From assembly GCF_027943255.1 (NCBI RefSeq), contig NC_072893.1, positions 123,255,784-123,319,783 on the forward strand: a stretch of 64,000 nt of DNA, written 5' to 3'. The position numbers and the translations under genes were made by a program. Each line of letters begins with the position of its first letter. Position 1 is the stretch's first letter. The notes beneath the pieces are model-generated. The model ran no database searches and was not told where the DNA came from. It worked only from the letters and a program-made list of their open reading frames with translations. Source of the stretch: Anastrepha obliqua. Its lineage: Eukaryota > Arthropoda > Insecta > Diptera > Tephritidae. Positions 46,801 through 57,476 of this stretch are shown here, one piece after another.

Positions 46801-47829
46801 TTAATTTAAATTTTGGCTTATGTATGTATGTATATCGTACTTTCTTACTTGCAGTTGGGCGAGCACTTTTTGCCATCGCGTCTCAACCTTGATTGGCCTA
46901 CGCTGGGAGCTGCGTGGGAAAGAACATCTGGAAAAGGATCAGGCTTGCATAATTGTGGCGAATCATCAGAGCTCATTGGATATACTGGGTAAAAAATGCA
47001 TATCAACTTACTATTTAATAATTCCTCAATCTCCCCCACAGGTATGTTCGAAATCTGGCACGTAATGAATAAATGCACAGTGGTAGCCAAACGTGAACTC
47101 TTCTATGCTTGGCCCTTCGGTTTGGCCGCCTGGCTGGCCGGTCTTATTTTTATTGATCGTGTGCGTGGCGAAAAGGCACGCGATACACTCAACGCTGTGA
47201 ATACTCGTGTGAAGATGGAGCGTATCAAATTGTGGGTATATCCCGAAGGTACACGCCGGAACACTGGTGAATTGCATCCCTTCAAGAAAGGCGCCTTTCA
47301 CATGGCCATCGATGAGCAAATACCCATAATGCCGGTAGTCTTCAGTTCGTATTGTAGTTTTCTCAATGATAAAATGAAAATTTTAAATGCGGGCAATATA
47401 ATTGTGACCGCTTTGCCGCCAATCAACACGACAAATCTAACAAAGGACGATCTACCCGAGCTAATGGAGCGCGTACACCGGCAAATGGCGTTAACCTTAA
47501 AACAAACCTCGGCCGAAGTGTTGGCGCGTTACAAGACGATCAAGCAATCGCCCTTAAATGCAACGTCGTCCAGCAGCACGGGCGAAAGTCTCAGTAGCAA
47601 TACAAACGGTAGTAGTAGCGGTAGCAGTAGTAGTAGTGTTACTGTTGGTATGCAGTCTAAAAAGCATACAATAATTCATGCAACACCTACTGTTGCGACG
47701 ACGGCTGCGGCGGCTGGTTCATTGCAGCACCGTTTGCCATGCGATACTATCGTTGCGGCCGCGGCGGCGACGGAGGAGTACAAGTGTAGTAGTAAGCAAA
47801 AAGCAACTGCGCTAGAGACGACACATTAG
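37886..47829 (+). CDS. Agpat1: 1-acyl-sn-glycerol-3-phosphate acyltransferase (three coding exons)
   Basis: Exons 37,886-38,073, 46,855-46,988 and 47,042-47,829 (369 residues). Introns are GT-AG: 8.8 kb and 53 bp. It transfers an acyl chain to lysophosphatidic acid to give phosphatidic acid, in the ER membrane. Residues ~1-60 are hydrophobic (LVLFLLLLLPFPFF; IVSFNSIILIPAFLL), membrane anchors. Acyltransferase motifs are NHQSSLD (motif I, catalytic His), GLIFIDRVRGE, YPEGTRRNTG and IPIMPVVFSSY. The start MTSYIELL was chosen because it precedes the first membrane segment; an upstream in-frame extension to 37,763 looks non-coding. The last ~90 residues are a Ser/Gly/Ala-rich extension beyond the enzyme fold. 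A poly(A) signal AATAAA lies at about 47,970. The long first intron is packed with transposons. Confidence 0.92.
38949..38982 (+). repeat. dispersed TAGCAGCA repeat, left half, split by a transposon
   Basis: TTGTTGTTGTAGCAGCATAA then ACATTCCCTGTG. The continuation is at 41,163, on the other side of the 2.2 kb element; the five bases CTGTG are present on both sides. Confidence 0.8.
38983..41162 (-). mobile_element. TIR transposon of unassigned type, ~2.2 kb
   Basis: Left end CACAGTGGGCCAGGAGACC; right end, reversed, CACTGTGGGCCAGAAGACC, with TGGCCAAAA following inside each. It is flanked by a CTGTG duplication (38,978-38,982; 41,163-41,167) inside a dispersed repeat that is continuous once the element is removed. 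The interior has the motifs CAAAATGGCGGATCCAATAT and ATGGCGGAC near 39,120 and a broken protein-coding region on the minus strand. Confidence 0.8.
39518..40550 (-). pseudogene. transposon-encoded protein of unassigned family, frameshifted
   Basis: ATG at 40,550, 309 residues to 39,621, then a frameshift near 39,635. The other frame continues as IPLRLSSEVDVILWNN then VTSQSPRFCRPTHT to about 39,518. Recognisable family blocks are SGADIWPAYNAIREAKEKLR, LAEVSLQELLNHTVNRII and CSWGFDGSSGYSPYKQ. The N-terminal ~130 residues are Lys/Ser-rich. I recall such blocks from multi-copy insect proteins but cannot name a superfamily or see a catalytic triad. The C-terminal half (as at 43.7-44.1 kb) is missing here. 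Confidence 0.65.
41168..41262 (+). repeat. dispersed TAGCAGCA repeat, right half
   Basis: Continues from 38,982: ATACGAGGAATGCTGCTG, AGTGACAGTCCTTGGCCGG, TCGTTCCGGTTACGTAGAAC, GTGGGAATG. Matches the copies at 48,474 and 53,553. Confidence 0.85.
41263..42214. other. intron segment with retrotransposon scraps
   Basis: 41,290-41,600 is GC-richer than its surroundings and looks like decayed repeat, with no frame identified. 41,762-41,905 begins (TTG)nTAGCAGTATCTTCGCC and contains a GGGTTGGATCCAGAGGGAGA block, a second TTG-led dispersed repeat. Confidence 0.4.
42215..42640 (+). pseudogene. LOA-like ORF2 C-terminal fragment (5'-truncated)
   Basis: Plus strand reads RDAWRLTVVITGCWSFGEQA, GIPHNTYCHSCKQLDKKETI and FHF. 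This is the same arrangement as VLTGHCLIGSHARRLGLP and CRSC...H..C at the C-terminus of the intact LOA element at 19.0 kb. It ends in a CCAACC-rich tail (about 42,575-42,595), comparable to the CCTA tail of that element. Family differs; decayed. Confidence 0.65.
43098..44982 (-). mobile_element. transposon with ~465-bp terminal inverted repeats
   Basis: 43,098-43,560 and 44,520-44,982 are near-perfect reverse complements, from AATACACCTGATAAATTACA at the tip to the inner edge ACTACGCTAGTTTTC. Between them is a ~950-bp core with one coding exon on the minus strand. No clear target duplication found. Confidence 0.85.
43719..44140 (-). pseudogene. C-terminal exon of the unassigned transposon protein
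   Basis: Preceded by a good acceptor (CTTGTGCAG|GGATATTCG at 44,140). Reads GIFVGPQIRKIMKD, LNPVERRAWMSFISLCENFL, MSIKIHFLHSHLDFFPENLG, SDEQGERFHQEI and HMLADYCWSLKRE. The KIHFLHSHLDFFPENLG block is very frequent in arthropod repeat proteins. It appears to be the other half of the protein type at 39.5-40.6 kb, though the elements differ in their ends. No matching upstream exons are visible inside the 950-bp core, so this copy is incomplete. Confidence 0.6.
44983..46854 (+). other. rest of the Agpat1 first intron
   Basis: AT-rich, no gene recognised. About 46,472-46,510 carries GGCGCCATCTTCAGTACTCA followed by ATTCGCC, the reverse of a motif at 10,164. Confidence 0.4.
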
Positions 47830-48185
47830 GAGCGACACATTAGGCAAAATAAGAGAGTATACAAATTAGGTGTCAGTGGTAAACGCACACCCACATACGC
47901 ACACACGCAATTTTTGCAGACTTTTTAACAGCAACAGTATTAAAGTCGTTTAGCTTACTAATGTAAACAAATAAACCGGGTGTATTATTTGTGCTTTCAC
48001 GAAATGACATTCTAACAGCACATTCTATATGTACATACGAGTATATCTGTGTGGAAAGGCCCTAAATCATATTTTTACCAAATTGAGTTTTTAACACAGC
48101 TTTTAATACACCTTCACCAAAAAAGTATGGCATTACCATGGAACGTTAATATAAGCATTGAAAACAAATGAACTCATTAGATTTA
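47830..48185 (+). other. Agpat1 3' untranslated region
   Basis: From the stop codon at 47,829 to at least the AATAAA at 47,970. Beyond that no feature until the MITE. Confidence 0.5.
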
Positions 48186-48835
<650 letters not shown>

Positions 48836-48918
48836 TTCCTGTTCCGCTCAAATTTACTTGCACTTATTTTTCTTCTCCTTAGTTAGGGCCTTTCTACAAA
48901 AAATATTACGAAATACAC

Positions 48919-49094
48919 AAGGTGGTACAAAATTAATCATCCAAGTTTGTTTTTGAATAACTTTTTTGCTCAATAAGAACAAATTATTTTCGGTGATGGA
49001 TATCTTTATTTTGAACTTTACGCACTCCTTTGCCTGTATGTTTGTATACTGCAGCTGCCTAGTTCAGGATGATTAATTTTGTGCCACATTGTAC
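48919..49094. mobile_element. short MITE (~176 bp)
   Basis: Ends ACAAGGTGGTACAAAATTAA then TCATCC, and reversed ACAATGTGGCACAAAATTAA then TCATCC. No coding. Confidence 0.75.
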
Positions 49095-49479
49095 ATACTA
49101 TGTCCATGAATAAGACAAACTCACTCGTTTAATAATGTATATGTATAATTTGAAACGAAACCTTCATTGTTTTTTTTTTAATTTAGTTAGCCAAGAGCGT
49201 AGCAATTTTTTGGCAATTAATATTTTTGCATAGATTTAAGCGTTTATGTAAAATTAAGCCGACGAAATTTGTAGTTATACACATACATATATATAACAAG
49301 TGAATTGCAAGTGAAAACGTGATGAATTTTATGTATTTGAAATATCTCATTTAATCTACAAATGCATAATCAACTAACGGCAGTAGTTTAAGCAAATTTT
49401 AACAACTGGACCTTACACGTTAAATGTAGATGCTTCGAGATGATTAAGTTAACGAAATGATATTTTAATGAGGTATTAA

Positions 49480-51420
49480 TTAAAGTAATATAATTTATTA
49501 TTGTTTGTGCTAATTTTTAATTTAAGTGAACTTAGTTTTATTTTACTTCTACTTCATTGTTTAATTTAATTTTTTTTTGCTCTATTCCTATTAACTTAAT
49601 TTAATTTGTTTTAGTATAATTTAATTATGCTTAACATTATTTTGTTTTATTTCCTTTCCGTTATTTTTTTATTCTGATTAGTTTAAGGTAATTAACTTTA
49701 TTTAATTTTATTTTATTTCATCTCACTTCATTCTATCTCATTTTTCTTTTACCTTAGTATTTTATACAATCTAATTGTATTATACTTAATTTTATTTAAT
49801 AAAACTTAATATTATTTCATTTTATATACTTTTTTCTTTTTATTTTCTTTTCTTTTATTTTTATCTAATTTAGCTTGATTAAATACAATTTTATTTTATT
49901 TTCATTAATTTTATTTTTTTATTTATATTCTCATTTACTTAACTTAATTGAATTTAATAAAACCTAGTATTATTTCATTTTATTCCCTTTTTCATTTTAT
50001 CTAATTTTGCTTAATTAAATTAAATTTTATTTCATTTTCATTAATTTTATACATATTCTTAATTTAATTTAATAAACTACTCAACTTTATTTCCTTTTTT
50101 CCTTTTTATTAAATTAAATGAAATTTTATTTTCATTAATTTAATCAAAATGTATTATATTTTATTCTGATTTACTTAGCTTAATTGAGTTTAATAAAACT
50201 TAATATTATTATTTTTTTCTTTTTTATTATATTATCTTTTACTTTAATCTAATTTTGCTTGATTAAATACAATTTTATTTTATTTTCATTAATTTTATTT
50301 ATATTCTTAATTTAATTTAATAAAACTTACTATTATTTAATTTTATTCCCTTCATTCCTTTTTTATTTATATTTTATTTTGTTATCATAAATTTAATTTA
50401 ATTTATTTATATTATCATTTACTTGGCTTAATTTAATTTAATTTAGATTTAATTTTCGTTTTTTATTTTATTTTTATCTAATTTTGCTTAATTAAATTAA
50501 ATTTTATTTTATTTTTAGTAATTTAATTTAATTTTATTTTACTTTTTCTGTTCTGATTTAATATTAATATTATTCAATTTAATTTTGTTTTACTTTCGGC
50601 CGCCGTAGCCGAATGGGTTGGTGCGTGATCACCATTCGGAATTCACTGAGAGGTCGTTGGTTCGAATCTCGCTGAAAGCAAAATTAATAAAAACATTTTT
50701 CTAATAGCGGTCGCCCCTCGGCAGGCAATGGCAAACCTCCGAGTGTATTTCTGCCATGAAAAAGCTCCTCATAAAAATATCTGCCGTTCGGAGTCGGCTT
50801 GAAACTGTAGGTCCCTCCATTTGTGGAACAACACCAAGACGCACACCACAAATAGGAGGAGGAGGTCGGCCAAACACCTAACAGAAGTGTACGCGCCAAT
50901 TATTATTTTTTTTTTTTAAATAATATTTATCAAAATTTAAATAATATTTAAAATTTCATTTCATTTGTTTTATTATGATTTACTTAGCTTAATTGAATTT
51001 AATAAAACTTAACATTATTTAATTTTAATTCCTTTTTTATATTTTTTACTTTTACTTTTATCTAATTTAGCTTTGATTAAATAAAATTTTATTTTATTTG
51101 ATTGATTTAATTTAGTTTTATTTGCTTTATTCTGATTTACCAAACTTAATTTAATTTAATAAAACTTATTTTATTTCCTTTATTATTTTATTTTCTCTTA
51201 TTTTTATCTAATTTTGCTTAAGTTAATTAAATTAAATTTTAGTTTATTATTCCGATTAATTTAATTTAATTTAAATTTTTTTATTTTAATTTTTTTTATA
51301 TTTGTTGTTTTTTTTAATATACATTTTATTTTTATTAATATTTTTGCATATTATATTAATTTAGTTGAATTTATATATTTTCCCATTTATTTATGTTACA
51401 TCACTGCATTTCATTTTTCA
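49480..51420. repeat. TTTTATTTAATT low-complexity tract
   Basis: About 1.6 kb built from T-rich words (TTTTATTTTA, TTTAATTTAA, AATAAAACTTA) with a loose longer-range repetition such as CTAATTTTGCTTAATTAAAT recurring every 200-300 bp. The tRNA-derived SINE at 50.6-50.9 kb is inserted in it. Confidence 0.8.
50598..50925 (+). mobile_element. tRNA-derived SINE, copy 1
   Basis: Head with RNA polymerase III boxes: A box in CGTAGCCGAATGGGTTGG (about 50,604) and B box GGTTCGAATCTC (50,659-50,670). It is followed by a ~230-bp body (GAGTGTATTTCTGCCATGAA, GTTCGGAGTCGGCTTGAAAC, CACAAATAGGAGGAGGAGG) and a T-rich tail. The body shows a second, reversed copy at 58,965-59,262. Confidence 0.85.
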
Positions 51421-52080
51421 TTATTTAAATTCATACAAATTTTACTTGAAAATGTACCAAAGAATGCGGTAGTCGCCATTGGCCGATTAAGAAAGAACAG
51501 TATTTTTAAGGTATAACCTCGCATCGGCGGTCACCGCTACATTCCGAATTAAAATACGAACCGTTAAAGCGAATGTGTACTTTGTATTTTTATAGATGTA
51601 ATAGTTAAACATTTATTGTCAGTTTTTTTTTGACTAACTATTAATTTCTATGTGTATATACCGCCTAATTAATTTCACAAGTAAATATATTTTAAGTTAA
51701 ATTAATTTCCTCCGTATGTAATTTTTGTTATTGTAAATTTTTTTGATTTGGTACCTTTATTAAATATGGCATTTGTAAATATATAAAGTATGGCATAACT
51801 AACACAACAGTTTTCTAAAATTTGGACCGTTAAGTCTTTCTAATTAACAAATAATCTGTTTTTTGTACTTTCAATGAACTAAACTTTAAATGAAAATATG
51901 AAAACTTGTTTTTATTATTGTTTGACAAAAACAATGTAAACCAGAAAACGTCAGAATTCTATGCAGAGAGTCGGTCTTCTTTTACAGCAAAACAAAAAAA
52001 AAACGAAAACAAAAAACGTCGGCAGTTTTCTATAATCCGTACGAAGTAAAGTACGAACTGAAAAAGGTAAGCGTGTAAAG
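51421..52080. other. AT-rich spacer
   Basis: No gene or well-defined repeat. 51,470-51,550 (ATGCGGTAGTCGCCATTGGC) is GC-richer but unassigned. Confidence 0.35.
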
Positions 52081-52081
52081 G

Positions 52082-52104
52082 CAGAGAATGTTAACATTCT
52101 CTGG
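52082..52104. repeat. small palindrome, copy 2
   Basis: CAGAGAATGTTAACATTCTC then TGG, a perfect GAGAATGTTAACATTCTC core. Confidence 0.8.
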
Positions 52105-52148
52105 TTATATTTAGGTCGATAAGGCAGATTCCAAAGAGCTGAGAAGAA

Positions 52149-52182
52149 CCAGAGAACGTTAATGTATATTTAACGTTCTCTG
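52149..52182. repeat. small palindrome, copy 3
   Basis: CCAGAGAACGTTAA, a short ATGTATAT loop, then TTAACGTTCTCTG. With copy 2 it forms a ~100-bp larger inverted repeat, ending at the border of the mariner-like element. Confidence 0.8.
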
Positions 52183-52186
52183 CAGC

Positions 52187-53243
52187 GTGTTTTTTTAGAG
52201 GTTAGGTTTTCAAGTTGGCACTACTTTTTTCGTATATGGTCTTTTTGACAGCTGTCACTTGATTTATGCTCAGTTTGGTTTGCCATTTCATAATGAATAG
52301 ACTTACACCTGAACAACGTTTGCAAATCGTGCAAATTTATTACGAAAATAATGGTTCGGTTCGCGCGCTGCGTCCAATATTCGGTCGACATAATCGTCCA
52401 TCAGAGTCACTAATTCGATTAACCATGGACCGGTTTCGCACCACGTTTGCTCTAGTGGATAATACGCATCCTCAGAGACGTCGTACAGTGCGCACCGAAG
52501 ACGCTATTGCTGCTGTGGAGCAGAGTATCGAAGAAGACCCGAATGAGTCCATCCACCATCGCGCGCAGCAATTGATGTGCCCATCCACTTTATGAAAAAT
52601 TTTGTTCAGCGATGAAGCTCACTTTTGGTTGAATGGGTATGTCAATAAGCAAAATTGTCGCATTTGGAGTGAACATAATCCACAAGCCATTGCTGAGACG
52701 CCGTTACATCCTCAAAAAGTCACTGTTTGGTGTGCTCTATGGGCAGAGGGAATCATTGGTCCATATTTCTTTAAAATTGAAGCCGGCCATAATGTTACAG
52801 TCAATGGACAGCGCTATAGAGCCATGATTAATGACTTTTTCGTGCCTGAATTGGACGATGTTGATGTGGACGACCTTTGGTTCCAACAAGACGGCGCTAC
52901 ATGCCATACAGCCAACGCAACAATCGATTGAGCGCATTATCTCGCGCCGTGGACCTGTGGCGTGGCCTCCAAGATCGTGCGATATAACACCGCTGGACTA
53001 TTTCTTGTGGGGCTATGCGAAGTCGCTTGTCTACGCAAATAAGCCCGAGACGATGAAAGTGGTCGAAAATTGGGCCTCTCGGCTGGAATTTATTCGAGCC
53101 ATCCGCGGCGGCCACTTGCCCGAAATCATTTTTAAAACATAATGGCAAACCCTTATCTTTATAATAAAGCTAAATTCTTGGCCATAACATTAAATTATAT
53201 ACGTTTTATTTTATCTTGAAAACCTAACCTCTAAAAAAAACAC
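52187..53243 (+). mobile_element. mariner-like element, degenerate
   Basis: Terminal inverted repeats GTGTTTTTTTAGAGGTTAGG continuing TTTTCAAG at the left, and the reversed equivalent at 53,216-53,243. Related to 12.5 and 59.4 kb by its protein, but with different terminal sequence. Confidence 0.85.
52293..53142 (+). pseudogene. mariner-like transposase, with deletions
   Basis: Starts MNRLTPEQRLQIVQIYYEN, then a helix-turn-helix region (RALRPIFGRHNRPSESLI). A stop at 52,593 coincides with a deletion of some 50 residues expected before the catalytic core. Then LFSDEAHFWLNGYVNKQNCR (first D), HPQKVTVWCALWAEGIIGPY and FQQDGATCHTANATID (second D). A second deletion follows, then ISRRGPVAWPPRSCDITPLD then YFLWGY (third acidic residue) and a terminal GGHLPEIIFKT. 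Inactive. Confidence 0.85.
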
Positions 53244-53340
53244 CCTTTATGATTTTAAACGCAGGCGCAGGGTCATCTATGGATGCAGGTTTTTTTTCAT
53301 GAACTATTCTTAGACGTTGTGTAATTGCCACTAGTATATA

Positions 53341-53525
53341 TCGGGTGTTTTTTTAGGAACTTGAGAACTTGAAATAATAATAATGGCATTTATTTTTTGA
53401 TATCCGGCGTATGCTCGCCACGGCTACGAATTGCATTGATCCACCCGATTAGTCCAATTTTGGGTACCTTCACAAGCAGAGCATTTACCTGTGATGCGCG
53501 GGTCCCCAGCAAGGCATGTACGCCA
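53341..53525 (-). mobile_element. end fragment of another mariner-like element
   Basis: GGGTGTTTTTTTAGGAACTT (a terminal-repeat-like end) followed on the minus strand by a C-terminal-like INAIRSRGEHTPDIKK, comparable to the RAIRGGHLPEI ends of the neighbours. The rest is missing. Confidence 0.5.
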
Positions 53526-53552
53526 TCATCTTAAAATTAAAGAAGAAAGCAG

Positions 53553-53675
53553 TTGTTGTTGTAGCAGCACAAATATTCCCCATACATGGACAGGGAATGC
53601 TGCTGGAGTGACAATCCTTGGCCGAATATAAATTCGGGTCGTTCCGGTTACGTAAAACCGACTGTCATGGGAACG
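53553..53675 (+). repeat. dispersed TAGCAGCA repeat, near-complete copy
   Basis: GTTGTTGTTGTAGCAGCACA, AATATTCCCCATACATGGAC, GGAATGCTGCTGGAGTGACA, CGGGTCGTTCCGGTTACG, GACTGTCATGGGAACG. Same order as at 48,474. Confidence 0.85.
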
Positions 53676-54810
53676 AGAAGAAATCAGTCGTAACTCCTGA
53701 GTGTAAAGAGGTTTGAATACTAACCGACATGAAGTGCCCCAAAATGGTTCCGAAAGAGTCATTGGAGTCTCCATATGTACTAAGAACGACAATGAGTACC
53801 CATCTACAAACAATGAGATGCGACATTCACGCTTGCACTGATGATTGTGGTCTGATCCGACCGCTAAATAAATTATGCTGATATCACTACTATAGAGAGC
53901 GGCCAGTTTTTTATGGATTAGGCAAAAGCGGGCAAAAATAGCATTCAACGAAGTAAAGACAGAAGTACCTAGTTAATAAAGGCAAAACCACTAGAAGCTG
54001 CATGTTAAAGCGCGCTACAATGATTTCCGATGGCTACTCCAAAGCCAACCACCTGGTGCATGAAATGGAAATTCACTTGTAAACCAGAAATCACCTAATA
54101 GCCGATGCTCCAAATATATTTCATGAAATATAAATTTAGTAAATAAATACCGTTATAAGAGGTCCAAGTCTAGGAAATAGATGTACGACTTTGAATTTGT
54201 TTTAAGTGTGCGGCATTTTATTTAATAAACACATTTCACTGTACATGAATATTGTAGTCAAGTTACTCAAACAGATCTAACATGAAAATTAATTAAGTAA
54301 AAATTTAGTGTTTTTCGCGTACTTATCGTTACCCAAAATGCACAAAGCATGTAAGCAGAAATTTTATCGAAATGGCTTTTTTTTACATTATCTGCTGTAT
54401 TATGTATGTATGTATTTGTAGATGTATCTGTATTAAAATACGCTCCGACAAAACTACTTCAGCTAATCCAAAATCCTTTTTTTTTTTTAATTTATAAGGG
54501 TCAGCACAATCCGCTGCATATATGCCTGCATATTCATATTTCATGGCAACAGAAATTTTGCAAATGCAGCGAATTATGCACAATCAAGGCCATATGCACG
54601 GGTTGTGATTGCCCTTAATGGATTTTGCTTCGGTTAAATTTCAAACATGTTGGTTAGGGACTCTTTGTGCATGTTTATGTAACGATATATTGTAATTTTT
54701 TTACTTACAATTAAATATTGAAATACGCGCACTTTTTACTAATACTCTACGCCTTATTTGGATATACATTAATTGTATAAACATAGTTTTAGATTAGATA
54801 CTTTGTTTAA
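53676..54810. other. intergenic, downstream of mael
   Basis: No gene recognised. The frames here have no domain-like content. The mael transcript end probably lies in 54.3-54.8 kb. Confidence 0.4.
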
Positions 54811-56643
54811 TCAATTGCGGTAGTCGGGATTTCGCCATAGCCTGCCACGTCCCGAGCCTGCAGTTGTATTGCTAGTGGCAGAATGATTCATACGCATTCT
54901 TCCACGTCCATAACCACTGGAAGTTCCAGGCCTATCATTGTCGGTGGTTTCGTCGCGAGTGTAATTGATATCGAAGTGCGATGTATCTGGTTCGCGTGGC
55001 ACATCACGCGAACGTATTGACCACGGATTCCCACCTTCGCACAAATCAAGATCCAGTGTTCTGCCATCAAACCCTTCCGTGTTCCAGCGACTGCTTCTTG
55101 GTGGCGAAGTTGAAGTAATTTTTGAAGTTTTCTTTCTAGCTCCCAAATAAGGAAAGTCATTGGTCTGGTTATTGTTCGTAGAGGTACCGATAGCACTTGA
55201 ATGTGCCGACATAAATGTTTTGTGGTCATCATAACAAACTCTGTTCTCAGAAAATGGCCTGGTGGCGTATGTGCTTTCGCTATTTCCAGAAATTTGTGAT
55301 TCAGTATCGAAGCAAGTACTCGGTGGTGCCGGATTGTTATTGCCACTGTGGTCTACATCCGTACGAATCGGTTTGTGCCGTCCTTCTACCACAGAGATAG
55401 CGACGTCACCGCACATAAAATCCGAGAAAATGTATCCCCAGCGGGTTACACACGATTGTGTACAATATTTACTTTTGTCCATTTCTTCATGTTTCTGTGA
55501 ATGAAAATAAAAGAAACTTTTGAATAAACAATTTAGTAATTTAAATAACACTCACATTGCAGGCAATATCAGTTTGATATTCGTAAAAATCACGGTCAAA
55601 GCAGGCATCAGTTATGTAGTGACATTTTGGGCTTCGTACGTCACCCTCTTTTGCTGTAGCTTCCTTGAGTATAAAGAAAAGGTATTGTATGGAATACACC
55701 TTCAATTCAACATTAGTTGAACTGGAATTTTTGAGGAAGTCCAATACAGACTTAACAATTGGTATTGAATCACGATGTGTATAAATGGGTGGATAATCCC
55801 CAGTTTCTGGGTCGCGTACAAAGTCCAATACATGATTATAAATCAGACCCAAATTCTCTTCACCCAAAGCATTTGGTGGCAGCGGAAGCTTGTGCGTGCG
55901 GTCCGCATGATCTTGCGCATCAAACTGCAGACCGTACAAGTTGCGACCTTTGGAGCAAGTCAAAACGTAAATAATTAAGAGCCATACAAAAAATTCTCAA
56001 TCCTGCATCATACCAGGATTTATCAACGTATGATATTTCCGGCAAACGCCCTCCTGCAATGAATATTCAGCAACAGATATTTCGGCTGGCACATAGCTAT
56101 CGCCCCTGAGCGATTTCACAAAATAATTAACCATTACAAAAAAATATGACTGCGTTTTAAGTTCTAGAATATAAAAAGAGAGGTTAAGTCATTTACATGC
56201 AAAACAGTTATCAGAAAATCCTGTTAGCTTACGGTCATTATTGACACTATTGCGCACCACCATCTCTATGTTTCGTTTCATCTGAATATTCCATTGATCT
56301 GCCACTTGTAAATCTTTTTCCACTTGATCTAAGGGTTTCCCTGTGCAGGTTAGCTTCGGTGGTGCAGATTTTAATTTAGATCTCTCTTGTTTAGCGCGCT
56401 CATTATAAGGGCTGCGTTCTTCCATACTCATCGACTGGATATAAAAAACGGAAATGAGGCTATAGCAACATAACTTACGCCTTCAACACTACCGCAAAAT
56501 AAATCAAGAAAAAAGTTCATATTTACAATCCAAATTTTGCCTGCTTCTTCCGTAGCTTGGCTCAAAGTCATCCTTTTACCATACTTTGACTTCCATTCGT
56601 TAGTGAACGTAATAAAACCATTCGGCTTTTTATTTTTCCGCAT
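54811..56643 (-). CDS. mael: Maelstrom, piRNA-pathway HMG-box protein (five exons)
   Basis: Minus-strand exons 56,643-56,527, 56,434-56,233, 56,163-56,014, 55,947-55,556 and 55,494-54,811, all GT-AG, giving 514 residues in one frame. Residues ~1-75 are the HMG-box (KKPNGFITFTNEWKSKYGKR, IWISMSMEERSPYNERAKQE). About 120-330 is the MAEL domain, an RNase H-like fold (YVPAEISVAEYSLQEG, LINPGRNLYGLQFDAQDHAD, THKLPLPPNALGEENLG, KSKYCTQSCVTRWGYIFSDF). The C-terminal ~180 residues are disordered with RG/GR pairs (GYGRGRM, GSGRGRLWR). In Drosophila, Mael acts with Piwi in the germline and ovarian soma to silence transposons transcriptionally and at the nuage. Exon 2's donor was placed at ACC|GTAAGC because a donor further on would put a stop at the join. 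Confidence 0.93.
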
Positions 56644-57476
56644 TTTTGAATATATCGTTTTAATGCTGCTATGAAATAAAAACTACTTGAGCTTCAGGGA
56701 CAATTAAAAATTCCTCAAACGAAATTTATTAAATTATCTGTGCAATCCAAATAATTTAAACGAACTTAAGTATAAAATACCTGCACTAAATTAATAAGTT
56801 TTCTTTTTTTAGCTGAAAATAAAGCTTTCCAAAAACTTTTCTTTGGTTTATCAATTTGTGAAACAATTAACAAATTGTTGACAAGCAAATAAATTTTACG
56901 CACTAACTGGAATTGACTTTTGCCGCAATGAACATGAATTTTAATGTCAATTTGACGGCTGGGGAAAATACTGCAACGGGACCAAAGAGCTGCCATACTC
57001 GGGCATTTTAACCTGTTAAGTGATTATGTCGTATATATGCGTCAATTTCAAAGGTTCATTTTTTAGTTAATGTCGTATACATATGTGCGTCGTGCCGAAA
57101 AAGGAAATTGTATTTGCTATGAAATTTAAAGTTAAGCAAAAAACGAAAACTTCCCTGTTATTTTGACATTATAAAGTAAGCATGAACATCTGATAATCGT
57201 TATCATAATTATTCAGCCAACGTGCACGGTGAATCCAATATTTGGCTGAAAACCGGTTTTGCATCGACAGTCCATCGCTTGAAATTAATTCAGCACAGTA
57301 AATAGAGCTGTCTAAGAAAAACAGGTTAAATAAATTACAATGAAATGTTAGCTGTTCCCAAAGCCCAAGATTGCAAGCATTTATAACAAATTACGATTAA
57401 GTTCCTTTTAGATATACAAGGAAGGAAATTTATCGTGTTTCTGATTGGCTAGATTCCCAGCGACTCCTCAATCAAA
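56644..57476. other. mael upstream region
   Basis: Contains the presumed mael promoter and leader. AT-rich; no other gene or repeat recognised. Confidence 0.4.

Noticed and set aside
50598..50680. A functional tRNA gene
   Set aside because: The A and B boxes are there, but the tRNA stems are not intact and the head runs into a SINE body with a second copy elsewhere.
54888..55346. 152-residue frame overlapping mael exon 5
   Set aside because: Alternate-frame shadow of the mael coding exon.
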